Positions 1 to 8,800 of a stretch of 30,657 nucleotides of DNA are shown here, one piece after another; position 1 is the first letter of the stretch; each line of letters begins with the position of its first letter. This DNA is from an uncultured Flavobacteriales bacterium (lineage in GTDB: Bacteria; Bacteroidota; Bacteroidia; Palsa-965). The notes beneath the pieces are model-generated. The model did no database searches. It was not told the DNA's origin and was given only the letters and a program-made list of their open reading frames with translations. The stretch is taken from positions 1 to 30,657 of the forward strand of contig CAMLEF010000010.1 in assembly GCA_946478675.1 (NCBI GenBank). The letters run 5' to 3'. The translations under genes and the position numbers were made by a program.

Positions 1-739
1 GCTCGCGCTCGATCACCCGTCGATCTTCGAAGGTCCTGCGGATAACGTGGCGAAGATGAAAATCCTGATGGGCGCCGGTCCGAAATTCACGCATCCCGTG
101 CACATCATCACCACCAGCCGCGGCGGCCTCGTCGGCAAAACGATCGTGAACGATAAAGAGATCCACGATAATTTCTTCGAAGTGGAACGCATGGCCGCAG
201 TGGCCTGCGCGAATGGCGTGGAATATTTTTCGGCAGGATGGAAGATCGTGAAAGGGCTGGCGGTGCTGAAGTCGCTCTTCAAGATGACCGGCCGTGCAGG
301 GCTCGCAACATTCACCGCGATCGCGCAGGTAGGATCGGAAGTTTTCCTGATGCAGCCCGGCGCAGTCGCCATGACGCCCGGCTCGCAACCGCTCGAGGTG
401 ATTCTCACCGGTACGCCCGTCAATCCCGGCATGCGCTATTTCCCGCTCACCGGGAATTTCATTCCGACCGACGCGAAGCAGAAAATTCTCGACCTGCTCA
501 TCAAGATCGTTTACAAAGAAGATCCGAACGATTGGGTGGTCGGCACGAAACAGCAGGCGATTATGCCGGAGCAGCATTACGCATACGGAACGACGAAAGG
601 CTGGGGTTACGATTATTATCTCAGCACGACGTTCAGCAGCATTCACACGCAATACTTCACGCATAATCCGCCGCCCGAAGCGATCCCGCGCGAAACGGTG
701 CTGAATTACCTGAAGGATGCGTACGCGAATATTCTGTAA
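1..739 (+). CDS. alpha/beta hydrolase-like protein, 5' end missing
   Basis: The reading frame is open from the first bases of the window (frame starting at base 2), so this is the C-terminal part of a longer protein; a GTG at 47 is internal, not a start. The segment TTSRGGLVG (bases 110-136, Ser codon 116-118) resembles the nucleophile elbow of lipase-like hydrolases (usually GHSRGGL). It is followed by a possible acid residue in PNDWVVGTKQQ and a possible catalytic His in SSIHTQYF near the C-terminus, the Ser-Asp-His order expected of the fold. The first Gly of the elbow is Thr here, which is unusual. Substrate unknown. It ends in TAA and converges on the OmpA-family gene across a strong hairpin. 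The family assignment is inferred from these motifs only; another hydrolase-like fold is possible. Confidence 0.5.
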   Translation, partial: LALDHPSIFEGPADNVAKMKILMGAGPKFTHPVHIITTSRGGLVGKTIVNDKEIHDNFFEVERMAAVACANGVEYFSAGWKIVKGLAVLKSLFKMTGRAGLATFTAIAQVGSEVFLMQPGAVAMTPGSQPLEVILTGTPVNPGMRYFPLTGNFIPTDAKQKILDLLIKIVYKEDPNDWVVGTKQQAIMPEQHYAYGTTKGWGYDYYLSTTFSSIHTQYFTHNPPPEAIPRETVLNYLKDAYANIL

Positions 740-762
740 ACGCGGTAAGAAGCAGCGCTTTT

Positions 763-814
763 AAAAAAAAGTAAACCTCGAAGGTTTTCAAAACCTTCGA
801 GGTTTACTTTTTTT
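763..814. terminator. bidirectional intrinsic terminator
   Basis: A perfect 18-bp inverted repeat (771-788 with 790-807) is flanked by eight A on the left (763-770) and seven T on the right (808-814). It therefore reads as a hairpin plus U-tract on both strands and sits between the convergent hydrolase and OmpA-family genes. Confidence 0.9.
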
Positions 815-835
815 ACTTCTTAAAATTTACAGAAG

Positions 836-2815
836 TTATTTCGTCGAGATGATCTTCAGCTCCACGCGGCGGTTCATCTGGCGGTGCTCGTCGCTGTCAT
901 TCGGTACTTTCGGAACCGTATCACCGTAACCTTTGTACGTCAAACGCGCTGCGTCGATGCCGTGCGCCACGAGGTAATCGTACACCGATTTCGCACGATT
1001 GTTGGAAAGCGTCACGTTCGATTTTTTATCGCCGACGTTATCGGTGTGACCGGAAATTTCCGCTTTCACATTCGGGTTCGCTTTCAGCCAGGCGACTGCT
1101 TTGTCGAGCTCAGCGGTTGACGTCGGTTTCAGATCGTATTTCGCCGTTTCGAAGAAAACGTTTTTCAGCTCCACGATATTTCCATCGGCGATCGGCTGCA
1201 TCGGCACGTCCATTCGGAACGGCTTGCCCGGATCGGACGACGCTTTCATCTCGAACTTTTCCGAATAGAAAAGATAGCCCGGGCTGTTCACGTTCAGCGC
1301 GTAGTTTTTATTCACCGGCAGACACACCAGGAACTCGCCCGTCACCGGGTCGGAAAGCGAAGAGATGACGCTTTGACCGCTTTCCACGTCGATGAGATTG
1401 AAGGCAGCGCCCATCGGTTTGCCGGTGACTTTGTCATACACTTTTCCTTTCATGTACGTGACCGGAACCGGCTGAAGATTTTTCGGGAGCTGGAAGAAAT
1501 AAATGTCATCGCAGCCGCGTCCGCCTTCGCGCGTCGAAGAGAAATAGGCGAGCTGTCCGTTGCCGTTCACGATCAAACCGCTTTCATCACCGAACGTATT
1601 GATCGGGTAACCGAGGTTCACCGGCGCGCCCCATTTTCCGGTTGCGCTGTCACGGCGGCACATGTAAAGATCGAGACCGCCCATGCCGATGTGGCCGTCG
1701 CTGGCGAAGTACAACGTCTGGTTGTCGGGATGGATGAACACGGCTTCTTCTTTTCCAGGCGTGTTGATCTGGTCGCCGAGATTGACGGGCGTGCTCCATT
1801 TTCCGTCTTCACCGAGCACGGACATCCAGATGTCGCTGTCGCCGTAACCACCGCGGCGGTTGCTCACGAAGTACAGCGTTTTTCCATCGGACGAGAACGA
1901 TGGTTGCGATTCCCACGCGCTCGAGTTCACCGGTGCGCCGACATTCTGCGGGGCGGTCCATTGGTTATTCACTTTGCGCGTGATGAAAAGGTCGCAGCTG
2001 CCGTAACCCTGGCGACCGCGTCCGTAGCCGTCGTATTCCTCGCAGGCGGCGAAGAAGAGGAAGTGTCCGTCAGCGGAAAGACTCGGCGCTCCTTCGTTGC
2101 GATCAGAGTTGATCGGTGCGCCCATGTTGCGCGCGAGGCTCCAGTTGCCGTCCTCGTCTTTAAAGCTGATGTAAAAATCTTCCTGCGTCATTTCCAGCGC
2201 GCCGTTGTTCGGATTTTTCTGCTGGCGGTTGCGCGTGAAGAGGAACGTCGCGTCATCGGCGGTAACGTTCGGAAAATATTCGCAGCCGTCGGTGTTGATG
2301 TTCTCGCCCATGTTGAGCGGGTTGAACGGCACGGGTGAAGCGGTCGCTTTCAAAGCAAAGTCGCAGCTCGCTACGCCTTGTTGTGCGTTGGCGATGGTAG
2401 TGGGTGAAGTGCGCGGGCTTTTTTTCGCGAGAAAAATTTCGAAATCGGATTTCGCATCGGTATAACGGCCGAGCTTCATCTCCGCCTGTGCGCAATCGTA
2501 ATAGTTGCCGATGAACAGCGAAGGATTGATCGCGAACGATTTTTTGAATTCATCGACCGCCTTCGCCCACTGGCGCATGTCGAGATATAAGTTCGCATCG
2601 AGCGCATAGGCTTCCGCGAAATTCGGATCTTCTTTTTTTGCCGTGGCGAGCTTTTCATGCGCGCATTCGTAATTGTACTGCTGCGCGCAGGTCATCGCTT
2701 CGTTATATGCTTTCGCTGCTTTTTTCGATTTGGTCGTGAGCGGCGTTTCGGTAGCGGGTTGCGCTTTGCAGGAAATGCCGGTCACCAGCAGCAGGAAGAA
2801 AAGGATTTTTTTCAT
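836..2815 (-). CDS. OmpA-family outer-membrane lipoprotein with PorE-like architecture (TPR, beta-propeller, regulatory domain, OmpA)
   Basis: 659 aa from the ATG at 2815, chosen because it begins a clear signal peptide (MKKILFFLLLVTGISC) with Cys 16 followed by KAQ, as in Bacteroidota lipoproteins; the lipobox is not perfect. Domains in order: TPR-like helices (about 30-155), a PD40/WD40-like beta-propeller (about 165-450, repeated FSSDGKTLYF-type strands), a carboxypeptidase-like regulatory domain (about 455-530) and an OmpA peptidoglycan-binding domain (about 550-659) with GHTDNVG and NNRAKSVYDYL. This four-part order and the length match PorE (PG1058) of Porphyromonas gingivalis, an outer-membrane lipoprotein that links the type IX secretion ring to peptidoglycan. 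Paralogues with the same order are common, so orthology is not claimed. It lies 77 bp downstream of queE on the same strand. Confidence 0.88.
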   Translation of the reverse strand: MKKILFFLLLVTGISCKAQPATETPLTTKSKKAAKAYNEAMTCAQQYNYECAHEKLATAKKEDPNFAEAYALDANLYLDMRQWAKAVDEFKKSFAINPSLFIGNYYDCAQAEMKLGRYTDAKSDFEIFLAKKSPRTSPTTIANAQQGVASCDFALKATASPVPFNPLNMGENINTDGCEYFPNVTADDATFLFTRNRQQKNPNNGALEMTQEDFYISFKDEDGNWSLARNMGAPINSDRNEGAPSLSADGHFLFFAACEEYDGYGRGRQGYGSCDLFITRKVNNQWTAPQNVGAPVNSSAWESQPSFSSDGKTLYFVSNRRGGYGDSDIWMSVLGEDGKWSTPVNLGDQINTPGKEEAVFIHPDNQTLYFASDGHIGMGGLDLYMCRRDSATGKWGAPVNLGYPINTFGDESGLIVNGNGQLAYFSSTREGGRGCDDIYFFQLPKNLQPVPVTYMKGKVYDKVTGKPMGAAFNLIDVESGQSVISSLSDPVTGEFLVCLPVNKNYALNVNSPGYLFYSEKFEMKASSDPGKPFRMDVPMQPIADGNIVELKNVFFETAKYDLKPTSTAELDKAVAWLKANPNVKAEISGHTDNVGDKKSNVTLSNNRAKSVYDYLVAHGIDAARLTYKGYGDTVPKVPNDSDEHRQMNRRVELKIISTK

Positions 2816-2892
2816 GGGCGAAAAATTGAATTGCGCAGAACGTATTGCAATTGCGCAGCTCTTCGCACCGCGCAACACGCACCAACGCAACA

Positions 2893-3558
2893 CTAAGGAA
2901 TGTTCATGTATTTATGCGTTTGAAGCGAGACGTTCCACCTGGGGTTATTCATGACGTAATCGACGATCAGCGGCATCATTTGTTTCGCGCGGCTCCATTC
3001 GGGCTGAAGGAACAGCAGGCAATCCGGGTTCACCTTTGCGGCATTCTCTTCGGCCCAGCGGAAATCGTCTTTGTTATAAACGATCACCTTCAATTCGTGT
3101 GCCTTTTTGAAATTTTCTTCCTTCGGAGGAGCGGTTTTTTTCGGCGAAAGGCAGATCCAGTCCCAATCGCCGGTGAGCGGGTAAGCGCCGGAGGTTTCAA
3201 TGAAGGTAAGAAATCCCTTGCTTTTCAGCGTTTGCGTGAGGTAAACGAGATTGAACGCCGAAGGTTCCCCACCCGTGACGACGATGGCTTTCGCCGGGTG
3301 CTGTGAAGCATGCGCGATGATCTCGTCGGCGGGTGTGAGCGGATGTGCGTTGGCATCCCACGATTCTTTCACGTCGCACCAATGGCAACCCACGTCGCAG
3401 CCGCCGAGACGGATGAAGTACGCCGGTTTCCCGCTGTGAAAACCCTCGCCCTGGATCGTGTAGAATTCTTCCATGAGCGGCAGCAGCGTCCCGTTGTCGA
3501 GGCCGGATTGCTGTTCGGGAGAAAGGGAAGAAGGGATGATATTGCCGGTAAATTTCAT
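2893..3558 (-). CDS. queE: 7-carboxy-7-deazaguanine synthase (QueE)
   Basis: 221 aa, the usual length for the family. A radical-SAM enzyme that rearranges 6-carboxy-tetrahydropterin to 7-carboxy-7-deazaguanine, the step leading to preQ0 and then queuosine in tRNA. The N-terminal EEFYTIQGEGFHSGKPAYFIRLGGC is followed by the iron-sulfur motif C-x3-C-x2-C (CDVGCHWCD), and VVTGGEPS is the GGE motif that contacts SAM. The start ATG is preceded five bases upstream by the Bacteroidota -7 element TACCTTTG (3571 to 3564), so the mRNA has little or no leader. No other queuosine genes are in the window; the gene stands alone apart from the PorE-like gene downstream. Confidence 0.93.
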   Translation of the reverse strand: MKFTGNIIPSSLSPEQQSGLDNGTLLPLMEEFYTIQGEGFHSGKPAYFIRLGGCDVGCHWCDVKESWDANAHPLTPADEIIAHASQHPAKAIVVTGGEPSAFNLVYLTQTLKSKGFLTFIETSGAYPLTGDWDWICLSPKKTAPPKEENFKKAHELKVIVYNKDDFRWAEENAAKVNPDCLLFLQPEWSRAKQMMPLIVDYVMNNPRWNVSLQTHKYMNIP

Positions 3559-3563
3559 TGGGA

Positions 3564-3571
3564 CAAAGGTA
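3564..3571 (-). promoter_or_regulatory. Bacteroidota -7 promoter element of queE
   Basis: On the minus strand this reads TACCTTTG, an exact TAnnTTTG, five bases before the queE ATG. No clear -33 TTG is seen at 17-20 bp. The downstream bases GTCCC match those at the promoter of the gene at 9461. Confidence 0.55.
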
Positions 3572-3608
3572 GTTTGTCCATTTGAGAATATGGAATGGAA
3601 TTGTGGTC

Positions 3609-3650
3609 ACCAGCATGGGATTCCCATGCTGGTCGGGGTATCCAACCCCG
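3609..3650. repeat. left REP-like element: two adjacent palindromes
   Basis: First palindrome: ACCAGCATGGGA (3609-3620) with TCCCATGCTGGT (3622-3633), perfect 12-bp arms. Second: CGGGGT (3634-3639) with ACCCCG (3645-3650) around ATCCA. The same two-part design occurs in reverse orientation at 4458-4507, on the other side of the RAYT gene. An outer inverted pair AATGGAATTG (3594-3603) and CAATTCCATT (3672-3681) surrounds this element. Confidence 0.8.
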
Positions 3651-3689
3651 AACCGATCGGAATTCCATTGCCAATTCCATTGCAATCTC

Positions 3690-3810
3690 CGAACGCCAGT
3701 GAGCCCCCACATTCGAACGCAGTGAGAATAATTCTTCCCTCCGAACGCCGTAAGAATAATCACTCCCGAACGCCAGTGAGAACCTCTACTACCCGAACGC
3801 CAGTGAGAAC
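3690..3810. repeat. array of five degenerate short repeats (CGAACGCCAGTGAGAA)
   Basis: Copies begin at 3690, 3714, 3742, 3767 and 3794 (spacings 24, 28, 25 and 27 bp). The core is CGAACGCCAGTGAGAA; copy 2 lacks one C, copy 3 has GTAAG in place of AGTGAG, and copy 1 diverges after AGTGAG. The array fills the space between the left REP-like element and the 3' end of the RAYT gene. Confidence 0.75.
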
Positions 3811-3814
3811 GCAC

Positions 3815-4360
3815 TCAAAAGATCGTTACCTCCAGCAGCCCACCCAATCCCGCATAATATTTCGCAGAACTATAAGCATAATCCCATGGACACTTCACCA
3901 TTCCTGCTTTCACAGGATTCCGGTGAATGTAATTCAGCTTCTGCCGCGAAAAGTTTTCCGAATAGAGCATCACCGGGTGATAGCCGTCCAGCCACATTTT
4001 GTATTGGTCGCTTTTCGGATGAAGCAACGCTGCCCTGTGAAAAATGTCCCCCCACTTTTTATACGGACTGTACGGATCTTCGTTGATCGAGCGAATGATC
4101 TGGCGACAGGTATATCGTTTGAAATCGCGAATGAGATCCGGGATTTTGTCTTTGCCGGTTGCCGCAATGATCATGTGCAGATGATTCGACATCAGGCACC
4201 AGGAGAAGATCTCCAGTCCTTTCTTCTGCTGGCAAAAGCGAAGGGAATCAACGACGATCTTTTTGTGGCGTTCGTCAGCGAAGATGAAAAGCGAATCAAC
4301 GACGGTTAAAGTGACGAAGTAAGGACGAGAATGGTCGTAAACACGAAAATGAAAACCCAT
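3815..4360 (-). CDS. REP-associated tyrosine transposase (IS200-like, Y1/HUH family)
   Basis: 181 aa, close to the usual RAYT length. The HUH motif is in SWCLMSNHLHMII (His 60 and His 62) and the probable catalytic tyrosine is Tyr 144 in KLNYIHRNPVKAGMV, followed by the family's YAYSSAKYYAG motif. These enzymes cut and rejoin single-stranded DNA at palindromic hairpins, and such hairpins flank this gene on both sides. It is a single complete gene without a TnpB partner or terminal IS ends. A TAnnTTTG element lies at 4421-4414, about 54 bp upstream of the ATG. The frame is uninterrupted, so the protein may be active. Confidence 0.92.
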   Translation of the reverse strand: MGFHFRVYDHSRPYFVTLTVVDSLFIFADERHKKIVVDSLRFCQQKKGLEIFSWCLMSNHLHMIIAATGKDKIPDLIRDFKRYTCRQIIRSINEDPYSPYKKWGDIFHRAALLHPKSDQYKMWLDGYHPVMLYSENFSRQKLNYIHRNPVKAGMVKCPWDYAYSSAKYYAGLGGLLEVTIF

Positions 4361-4413
4361 AAAAAATGAAATTGGAAAACGTTAGATGCATGCATATAAA
4401 AAGTCAAGGGCGG

Positions 4414-4421
4414 CAAATGTA
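4414..4421 (-). promoter_or_regulatory. possible -7 promoter element of the RAYT gene
   Basis: Reads TACATTTG on the minus strand, an exact TAnnTTTG, 54 bp upstream of the ATG. The leader between them holds the palindrome ATGCATGCAT. No convincing -33 element was seen. Confidence 0.4.
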
Positions 4422-4457
4422 GTGCTTCGGGCGAAAATTCAAAACGAGGGACAGCAT

Positions 4458-4507
4458 CGGGGTAGGATACCCCGACCAGCCTGTGGTGCTGCGCTTCACA
4501 GGCTGGT
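4458..4507. repeat. right REP-like element: two adjacent palindromes
   Basis: CGGGGTAGGATACCCCG (4458-4474) is a palindrome with arms CGGGGTA and TACCCCG. It is followed directly by ACCAGCCTGTG (4475-4485) paired with CACAGGCTGGT (4497-4507) around an 11-base loop. Its reverse complement has the same order and module sequences as 3609-3650; only the stem inside ACCAGC...GCTGGT differs. Confidence 0.8.
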
Positions 4508-4560
4508 GAAATTTTAAAATGAAAAGTCATGAAAGTCAAAGACGCAAAGAAAATCTCGAA

Positions 4561-4588
4561 GTCTCTGCGCCCTCTGCGTCTCTGCGGC
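4561..4588. repeat. dispersed GC-rich repeat, copy 1 (CCGCAGAG family)
   Basis: Read on the minus strand it is CCGCAGAGACGCAGAGGGCG followed by CAGAGAC. The same sequence with A/G changes occurs at 9358-9385. It begins three bases after the stop codon of the M20 gene. Similar repeats are familiar in Bacteroidota intergenic DNA. Confidence 0.6.
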
Positions 4589-4591
4589 TTT

Positions 4592-5809
4592 TTAAAAACT
4601 CCCCAGCTCCTTCAACACCAGCCACGCCATCAATCCCATGCCGGTCTCTAACGCGTTTTCGTCAATGTTGAAAGTCGGAGTGTGAACACCCGCAGAAAAA
4701 TTTCCATCAGGCGCCGCAGTGCCTAAGCGATAAAAGCACGCCGGCATTTGCTGGGAGAAGAACGCAAAATCTTCCGCCGTCATGCGCTGCCCGAGCGCTA
4801 CGACGTTTTCTTTGCCGAGATATTCCTCCGCTGCGGCCTGCGCGCGTTCCGTGAGCGGCTTGTCGTTCACCAAAAACGGATAGCCGTTCTCGATGCGGAA
4901 TTCGCAGGTGCCGCCCATGTCCTTCGCCATCGCTTCTGCCGTTTTCTTCATGAACTCGTGCGCTTTCGCCCGCCATTCTTCGTTCATCGTGCGGAACGTG
5001 CCTTCCACGTACACACGCTCGGGAATGACGTTCGTGGCGCCATGTCCTTCGATCTTTCCGAAAGCGAGCACCGTCGGCGTTTCGGCAGCGGAGCGCAAAC
5101 GCGTTTTTTCATCCATGAAGAATGCATGCAGCGCAGCGATGATTGTCGCCGCCATCAGCACGGGGTTTACGTAATCGTTCGGCATTGCTGCGTGTCCGCC
5201 TTTGCCGATGAGCGTCATGTATAATTCATCCGTAGAAGCCATGTACATGCCGCTGCGGAAACCGACTTTCCCGGCAGGAAGCGAAGGGAAAACATGCTGC
5301 GCGAAAATGGAAGAAGGCTTCGGCTCATCGAGCACACCCGCTTTGATCATCAGCGATGCGCCGCCGGGGGCTTTTTCTTCGCCCGGCTGAAAAATGCATT
5401 TCACCGTTCCTTCGAACTGGTCGCGCATGTCGTTCAGGATGTGGATCGCGCCGAGCAGGGCAGAGGTATGCACGTCGTGACCGCAGGCGTGCATGATGCC
5501 TTCGTTGCGCGATTTGTACTCTACGTCGTTTTGCTCGGTGATCGGCAGCGCGTCGAGATCGGCACGCAACGCAATCGTTTTTTTCTCGGGATTTTTTCCT
5601 TTCACCAGTGCCACGATGCCGGTGTCGACCATGCGCGTATAGGGAACGCCCATTGCTTCGAGCTCATCGCAGACGAAAGCGGCGGTGTTGTATTCTTTGA
5701 ACGAAAGCTCCGGGTGCGCATGCAGGTGACGGCGGATGTTCGTGACGCGCGGAAGCAATGCACGCGCAGCCTCCTGCACGGCGGATTTCAGCGTTGAGGT
5801 TTTTTCCAT
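4592..5809 (-). CDS. M20-family amidohydrolase (N-acyl-amino-acid or hippurate hydrolase type)
   Basis: 405 aa, a full-length zinc/manganese aminoacylase-like enzyme that removes acyl groups from N-acylated amino acids. Visible family motifs: RRHLHAHPELSFKEYNTA near the N-terminus, IALRADLDALPITE, the metal-site segment MHACGHDVHTSALLGA, FQPGEEKAPGGASLMI with the paired Glu residues, and TAEDFAFFSQ near the C-terminus. No signal peptide, so cytoplasmic. Its ATG is only 6 bp from the stop of the large outer-membrane protein gene upstream, so the two are probably cotranscribed. The exact acyl substrate cannot be read from the sequence. Confidence 0.9.
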   Translation of the reverse strand: MEKTSTLKSAVQEAARALLPRVTNIRRHLHAHPELSFKEYNTAAFVCDELEAMGVPYTRMVDTGIVALVKGKNPEKKTIALRADLDALPITEQNDVEYKSRNEGIMHACGHDVHTSALLGAIHILNDMRDQFEGTVKCIFQPGEEKAPGGASLMIKAGVLDEPKPSSIFAQHVFPSLPAGKVGFRSGMYMASTDELYMTLIGKGGHAAMPNDYVNPVLMAATIIAALHAFFMDEKTRLRSAAETPTVLAFGKIEGHGATNVIPERVYVEGTFRTMNEEWRAKAHEFMKKTAEAMAKDMGGTCEFRIENGYPFLVNDKPLTERAQAAAEEYLGKENVVALGQRMTAEDFAFFSQQMPACFYRLGTAAPDGNFSAGVHTPTFNIDENALETGMGLMAWLVLKELGSF

Positions 5810-5815
5810 AATGAA

Positions 5816-8800
5816 TCAGAAGTCGAGGCTGAAGGAAATGTACGCCTGGCGCGGCAGCATTTTTTTGTTTTCCACGCCCCACGCCCAGTCGACGCGCACA
5901 AAGTAACCCCAAAGCCGCGAACGCAGCCCGAAGCCGTAGCCGCCGATGATCGGGTCGGTATGGTTTTTCAGGATGACCATGATCGGGTTGCCGGGCGTGC
6001 CGATCACCGTCGTGTTGAGGGAGTTCGCCGGATCGTACGGGCTGCTGCCGGTCCACGCCGTGCCGATGTCGCCGAAACCGACAACCTGGAAGTTGTTGAT
6101 GAAGTCGGAACGCAGCGGACGGTTGAAGAGATAACGGAACAGCGGAATGCGGATTTCGCTGTTGATCATCGCGAACGTATTTCCGTTGCGGGCGTTCTGC
6201 CAGAAGCCGCGCATCGGCGTCGCCAGCGTTTGATATGTGTAGTTCTGGTCGGTGGCGATGTTCACGCTCTGGTCGAATTTCGGCGTGAGCCAGTTGTCGA
6301 CGCCGCCCATGTAATACACGAGCTTTTCGTGGCCGAACGATGTTGCGCCGCAGATCCGGTTCGCCCAGATGATCTCGCGATGCACTTTCTGGTAATACCG
6401 GAAATCGAAACCGACGACGTACAGATCATTCTTGAACCAGCGGTTGTTGTCGTTATGCGCGGTGAAGATGCTGTCGAGGCCCTGGAACGTTTCGGCAAAT
6501 ACTTTAAAGCGCATGCCGTTGTACAGGTTTAGCCCGCGGCGGATCGTGTTGTCGAAGACCAGTTCGAAACGCACGTTCGCAGAATTCGAGTATTGATTTT
6601 TCGCCAGCAGGTTCGCGTAATCCGTCGCGAGGAACACACGGCGGTCGTTGCGGTAGCCGTAGTAGCTGCGGAAGCTCAGCACTTCGTTGAACGGGAACTT
6701 CAAACCGTAACGCGCTTCATGCGTGTGGATCTTGCTCAGCGTGCTGTAACCGCTCACGTTGAGGAACGCCTGGCGATGCAGCATCAGCGTTTTGTCCCAG
6801 CGGCGCGTGCGGTCTTCGTAATACAAAATGTATTCGTTGTTCTTCAGGTCGCCCGACAAACGAACGCCGCCCACGATCTTGTGATCTTCGAGCAGGTCGG
6901 TCATGCCGATCTTCAGCAATCCGGTGAAGCCCGGGTTCAGATAGATCGGTGAACCGCCGCCCGCGAAGCGCTGGTAGCCCGCGTTGAGGAAGCTGTTGTC
7001 GAGCTGGCTGACGACGTACTCGGTGCTGAACTGGATCTTGTAGTTGCGCGCGATCGGCAGCAGGAACTGATCGCGCGGAGCTGGCGGCAGCGAATCGTTG
7101 CGCACGGTGTCGGGCTGCGTTTTCGGCGGCTGCGGAACATTCGTCTGCACGTTCTTCGGTTGCGTGCCGTCGAACTGGTAATTGTTGATGTCGACTTTCG
7201 TGCTGTCTTTTTTCTGCTGCTGGTCGCGCTGCTGTGGCGTCTCGTACACCTTCAGCGTTTGCATCGGCTTGCCCGATTGCGTCTGCGGTTTGGGATTCGC
7301 TTTTTCCGTCGAGTCGAGTTCCGCTTCGATCTTCGACAGCTCGATCATGCGATCGCGGTGCGCGGTGTTCTTCAGCTTCACCGGCGAAAGTGAAGAGAAA
7401 TCTTTCAGCTGCTCGGTGTAGATGTAATAACGTCCGTCATGGAAAATGACTTCGGAAAGCTTTCCCGCATTCGGCGCAATGTCCTGTTCGAGAATATTGA
7501 ACTTGTAATTCGTGACGGGAATACTTCTCGCGAGATAACGGTAATGCGCCGCCGTATCGATGTACGCGATCGTGCTGTCGAAGTAGCCGACGAAGCGGTT
7601 GTAAATGCCGTTCTGGTCGCTGATGTACGAGAAGTGCGTCGAATCCCACGGTTGCGCCTGCAGCTCGTTGATGCCCGGCGTATTCGTGATGCGGCGAAGC
7701 ACGTTCGAACGCGTCTGCCAGTTGTACACGAAAAGGTCGAACGAGTTGCTGAGCTTCGTGTCGGGATCTACTTTCCCGAGCGTGTCGCTGTTGCGGTTCG
7801 AGCTGAAGATGATGCTCTTCCCGTTGTTCACGAAATGCGGATCGAGATCGTCGTAAATATCTTTCGTGATCGGGACCGCGCCGCCGCTGCCGATCGTGTA
7901 AACGAAAATGTCGGTTTGCCCGTTCTGCACCGCCGACATCACGAAATATTTTCCGTCAGGCGAATACGAATAATCGATGATTTTGATGAAATTGAAAATC
8001 GGTTTCACCACGCGCTCGCCGGTTTCAACGGTGTAGAACGTGAGCCAGGTTTCGCCTTCTTTTTCGTAGATGTAGGAAAGGATTTGTCCGTTCGGATGCC
8101 AGGCAACGAGCGGGTAGGAATAATCGTTGATGCGGTCGAGCTTCTGGCCCTGCTTGTACAACCGTTTGCGCTTGCCGGTGGAAAGATCCTGCAGCCAGAG
8201 CTTGATCTGTCCCATCTCGTTCGTTACGTACGTCACGTAACGGCCGTCCGGGCTGATGTGCGTGTCGCTGTAGACGCGCGTCGACTTCGGTTTTCGAATG
8301 AACGGATCCTGAGCAGGCAGCGTGCGTGTCGTGTCGTTGAACGAATAACGCTCCGAATAATACGCCGACCATTCGATGGTGAGCACGTGCATGTTCACGC
8401 CAAGAACGAAGAGGAACGAGCTTTCGATGTTGCGGCTCACCTTCGTCATGTAGAGAATGTTCGGAATGACGGCCGGGCTGTATTTCTCCGCGATGTAATA
8501 CCAGATGGAATGACCGGCGTAAAGCGCGTCCTGTCCCGTGAGGTGATTGAATTTCGTGAAACGTCCGCTGAGAATGCCGTCGCGCACGCGGTTGTCGATG
8601 TCGCTGTTCCAGCCTTTCGCCACGTAGGAGATCAGTCCGCGCGTGTACCATTCCGGCAGGTTGAGCAGCGTGGAATTTTTCACCATGTCGCGCATGTTGC
8701 CGCCGTACATCATCTGGTTGATGAGGATCTCGGCAATGCCCGCGCGGATCTGCTCTTCGAGCTGCACGTGGTCGCCTTCGTAATACAGGAACACTTTGCG

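Larger units (their letters stand above)
3609..4507 (-). mobile_element. RAYT transposase gene bracketed by inverted REP-like elements
   Basis: The unit comprises the left element (3609-3650), the five-copy array (3690-3810), the RAYT gene (3815-4360) and the right element (4458-4507). The two outer elements are inverted relative to each other and share an almost identical 17-bp module, CGGGGTATCC[A/T]ACCCCG on the reading strand. RAYTs are single-strand transposases thought to move REP palindromes; whether this unit is mobile is not shown. Confidence 0.7.

Noticed and set aside
2829..2858. Direct repeat AATTGCGCAG (2829-2838, 2849-2858) as an operator before the PorE-like gene.
   Set aside because: Only two copies, no known regulator and no promoter to place them against; recorded but not called.
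3559..3610. preQ1 riboswitch upstream of queE.
   Set aside because: The promoter element lies five bases before the start codon, leaving no leader for an aptamer.
3690..3810. CRISPR array.
   Set aside because: The repeats are short and degenerate, the intervals are only about 8-12 bp and there are no cas genes.
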